NCBI GenBank assembly: GCA_018821745.1
Contig: JAHJLU010000011.1
Coordinates: 1 to 7,265, forward strand
DNA: 7,265 nucleotides
Direction of reading: 5' to 3'
Source of the DNA: Myxococcota bacterium
GTDB taxonomy: Bacteria; Myxococcota_A; Polyangia; HGW-17
Made by a program: the position numbers and the translations under genes. The first letter of the stretch is position 1. Every line of letters starts with the position of its first letter. This document shows positions 5,777-7,265 of the stretch, piece by piece. The notes below the pieces were generated by a model. That model was given only the letters and a program-made list of their open reading frames with translations. It did not search any database and was not told the origin of the DNA.

Positions 5777-6457
5777 CTACGGGACTCTCCGGAGGCTGAG
5801 GCAGATGTTGAAGAGGCTCATGAAGTCAAGGGCTTTGGGGTTGTCTTCGCGGGCAACATAGACATGGCACAGGACGTAACTGTTTGCGTCCAGCGGGAGC
5901 ATCGCGACACCGTTGAGCTGGTCAATGAGCCTGTGCCTGCATCGACCGCGTGAGCAATGACCCGGGCCGCGGATTTGCTTGTAGCCCACTTTGTATTTCA
6001 GTGCCCCCTTGCTTCCACCGTAGCCCTTGTTCCTGGCAAAGCTCTTTTGATCGAGTTCCGCAAAGAGCCTTGGCTTCGGGCCCGTCACCTTGCGGAGCTC
6101 AATGGTGATAGTGTGCTGCCGGTTATAGTCCCAGTAGAAATAGTATTGCTCCAGGGGGACCAGCCCGGGCTTTTCGGGAGCAGAGACGTGGGGTTTGGGC
6201 TTCTTCTGTAATTTTTCAAGGAATTTCTGAGAGGTGCGCAGCTTGACTCCCCAGCTTTTCAGCGTCAACCACTCACCTTCAACCGCTGTGGGCGATACAG
6301 TGGGTATCGTGGGGCGTGGCGTGGGGGTCGCCGTGGGGCGTGGTTTGGGGACTTCCCCGGTCTTTGTACTCTCCGGCTTCAGGGGGGCGGTATCACTGCC
6401 GTTATTGGCGCTGCAGGCACACAGCAAACCGAAAAGGCAAAGGGTAAATGTTTTCAT
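5777..6457 (-). CDS. Lipoprotein with a Pro/Thr-rich stalk, uncharacterised
   Basis: The frame is open to 6691, but the ATG at 6457 is preferred. It opens a lipoprotein signal peptide (Met-Lys, hydrophobic core, LCAC with lipid Cys15), has GGGAG at 6462-6466 just upstream (spacing a little short at four bases), and lies downstream of a good candidate promoter. The product is 226 aa. Residues about 22-59 are a Pro/Thr/Lys linker with PRPT-like repeats, which would hold the domain away from the membrane. The remaining roughly 165 residues form a single basic, probably alpha/beta domain with aromatic clusters (EQYYFYWDY) and four cysteines: a C-x5-C pair near its middle (GHCSRGRCRHR) and two near the C-terminus. 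No known family or catalytic motif was recognised. It appears to be transcribed alone, 220 bp after the preceding gene and 235 bp before the next. Confidence 0.85.
   Translation of the reverse strand: MKTFTLCLFGLLCACSANNGSDTAPLKPESTKTGEVPKPRPTATPTPRPTIPTVSPTAVEGEWLTLKSWGVKLRTSQKFLEKLQKKPKPHVSAPEKPGLVPLEQYYFYWDYNRQHTITIELRKVTGPKPRLFAELDQKSFARNKGYGGSKGALKYKVGYKQIRGPGHCSRGRCRHRLIDQLNGVAMLPLDANSYVLCHVYVAREDNPKALDFMSLFNICLSLRRVP
6308..6350 (+). repeat. G-run array with 12-base period inside the stalk-coding region
   Basis: The plus strand carries G-runs starting at 6311, 6323, 6335 and 6347, exactly 12 bases apart, each at least four G long with loops of 7-8 bases. A 12-bp direct repeat (CGTGGGGCGTGG at 6308-6319 and 6332-6343) is part of it. 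It encodes the Pro/Arg/Thr repeats of the lipoprotein stalk on the opposite strand. It may form a G-quadruplex in the template strand, or simply reflect repeat expansion of Pro codons. Confidence 0.6.
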
Positions 6458-6497
6458 GACGCTCCCGAATTCAAAACGATATATTGCCAGCAATGTG

Positions 6498-6526
6498 ACT
6501 ATAGTCCCACCACCTGGCATTTGCAA
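6498..6526 (-). promoter_or_regulatory. Candidate promoter of the stalked lipoprotein gene
   Basis: On the minus strand TTGCAA (6521-6526) is separated by 17 bases from TATAGT (6498-6503); matches to consensus are 4 and 5 of 6. The predicted start, near 6491, leaves a leader of about 35 bases before the ATG at 6457. The -35 box lies within TTTGCAAA (6520-6527), an 8-bp palindrome and part of the motif also found near 1889 and 4088. Confidence 0.5.
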
Positions 6527-6593
6527 ACAGGGAAAATAAATCTCAATACCGTCTGAGGAAGCACCGGCGATTGTAAACCCCCCACCTCGCTGC

Positions 6594-6619
6594 CCTTGGC
6601 AAGCCTGTCTTTGCCAAGG
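6594..6619. repeat. Strong 9-bp stem-loop in the intergenic region
   Basis: CCTTGGCAA (6594-6602) and TTGCCAAGG (6611-6619) form a perfect 9-bp stem with an 8-base loop, about 60 bases after the stop of the 6678-7244 gene. No T-run follows on either strand, so it is not a classical intrinsic terminator. It could stabilise the 3' end of that transcript, assist factor-dependent termination, or bind a protein. Confidence 0.6.
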
Positions 6620-6677
6620 ATGCTGGCTCCAACGACCGGTTGGGCGTCGGTATCTGGAGATGCCGTGCTTATTGATT

Positions 6678-7244
6678 TTACGAGTTGACACCCAGCTGTG
6701 GCAACTCAGCTACCAGTGAACGCATTTTAATCTCCGGGTTTAACTTCCTGGCGATTGCTTCACTGAATTCCCCATCAAATATTTTTTCTATTGCGCCAGG
6801 ATCAAGGTCCCGTTCGTAGTAATCCGTGGCCCAGGCATGATAATCAGCGGGCATCCAATTTTCAACAACTTCAAGGTCAATTACCCACTTTACAGGTTTA
6901 CCGTACTTGACCCATTGGGAGTTTTCCAGATACCAGATGCATGTTGAGTGATCCATACTGAACGCTGGCTCAGTGATAAAGCCGTTATAGGCGCTTGGCG
7001 CCTTGGCTTTAACTTTATTCACATCAGACATCAGCCCATCTTCAGGACTGAAACACTTGTAGCCGGCGCTGTCTCCACAGAGCCAAAGGAACCACTCTCC
7101 CCCGCTTCCGTCACGCAGTGACCCCATCTCGGCTGAGTCAGACCAGTTCGCGTTATAGGAGAAGTATCGGTACTCCCACTCCTGCTCAATGATTGCATCG
7201 AGTAGAGCCAGTGTTTTCATTTTCTTGCGTAATTGATCAATCAT
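6678..7244 (-). CDS. Uncharacterised soluble 188-aa protein
   Basis: The product lacks a signal peptide and membrane segments and is acidic and rich in Trp and Tyr, so it is probably cytoplasmic. Notable stretches are EQEWEYRYFSYNANW (about residues 20-35), GSLRDGSGGEWF (41-52), a Phe/Ser/Cys-containing ITEPAFSMDHSTCIWY segment (about 90-105), and AWATDYYERDLD (about 137-149) near the C-terminus. From memory this layout resembles a widespread family of unnamed bacterial proteins with no assigned function; I could not check it. The ATG at 7244 is preferred to an internal ATG at 7220 because GAGGT (7249-7253) lies just upstream, while no such site precedes the internal one. The gene looks intact and stands apart from its downstream neighbour by 220 bp. 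Confidence 0.82.
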   Translation of the reverse strand: MIDQLRKKMKTLALLDAIIEQEWEYRYFSYNANWSDSAEMGSLRDGSGGEWFLWLCGDSAGYKCFSPEDGLMSDVNKVKAKAPSAYNGFITEPAFSMDHSTCIWYLENSQWVKYGKPVKWVIDLEVVENWMPADYHAWATDYYERDLDPGAIEKIFDGEFSEAIARKLNPEIKMRSLVAELPQLGVNS

Positions 7245-7248
7245 AAGT

Positions 7249-7253
7249 ACCTC
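7249..7253 (-). promoter_or_regulatory. Ribosome binding site deciding the start of the 6678-7244 gene
   Basis: GAGGT on the minus strand lies four to five bases before the ATG at 7244. The alternative in-frame ATG at 7220 is preceded only by an A-rich stretch. Confidence 0.55.
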
Positions 7254-7265
7254 ACAGGCGTGCTC

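Noticed and set aside
6594..6660. Integron attC-like site (GCCCAAC on the minus strand, nearby GTTGG) after the 188-aa gene
   Set aside because: The two core-like heptamers are only about 10 bases apart, a proper GTTRRRY partner at attC distance is missing, and no integrase or cassette array is present.
6458..6691. Longer N-terminus for the stalked lipoprotein (start at 6691)
   Set aside because: The extra 78 residues are basic and low in quality, overlap the end of the neighbouring gene, span the candidate promoter, and would disable the lipoprotein signal at 6457.

Overview
The window most likely comes from a Gram-negative bacterium with a lipoprotein-rich envelope. The supporting evidence is a hybrid histidine kinase, several proteins with lipoprotein or secretory signal peptides, clear GGAG/AAGGA-type ribosome binding sites, and a small Cys-rich protein built from the CDNG...C...DGVxCTxDSCDE repeat common in large deltaproteobacterial (myxobacterial-type) genomes. 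Assignment to the Myxococcota/Bradymonadota/Desulfobacterota sphere is an inference from that repeat and the general gene style, not a demonstration. No RNA gene, transposase, integrase or CRISPR array was seen.

Layout. Positions 2-1306 (+) hold the C-terminal part of a hybrid sensor kinase that enters from the left edge: the last strand of the ATPase domain, a degenerate receiver, a canonical receiver and a histidine phosphotransfer (HPt) domain. Every other gene is on the minus strand. The kinase converges on the first of these with a 67-bp gap between stop codons and no obvious terminator.

Reading in the direction of transcription from the right edge, the minus-strand genes are: an uncharacterised 188-aa soluble protein (7244-6678); a lipoprotein with a Pro/Thr-rich stalk (6457-5777); a 123-aa Cys-rich probable lipoprotein (5541-5170) followed 15 bp later by a TetR-type repressor (5154-4534), probably one transcript; a 495-bp non-coding stretch with three perfect palindromes and two candidate promoters; then a four-helix membrane protein (4038-3604), a 562-aa Cys-containing secreted protein that starts one base after the preceding stop (3602-1914), and a 153-aa four-Cys lipoprotein (1835-1374).

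How they may work together. The last three genes look like one envelope module (inner membrane, exported and lipid-anchored products) of unknown function. The large secreted gene is visibly more AT-rich than the kinase gene. None of its members could be assigned to a known family from sequence alone. The TetR gene may regulate the Cys-rich lipoprotein gene it is paired with, or the module downstream, because the palindromes lie between it and that module. A short near-identical motif (TGTTYGCAAAT) lies in three intergenic regions, overlapping candidate -35 boxes in two of them. No complete named system was recognised.
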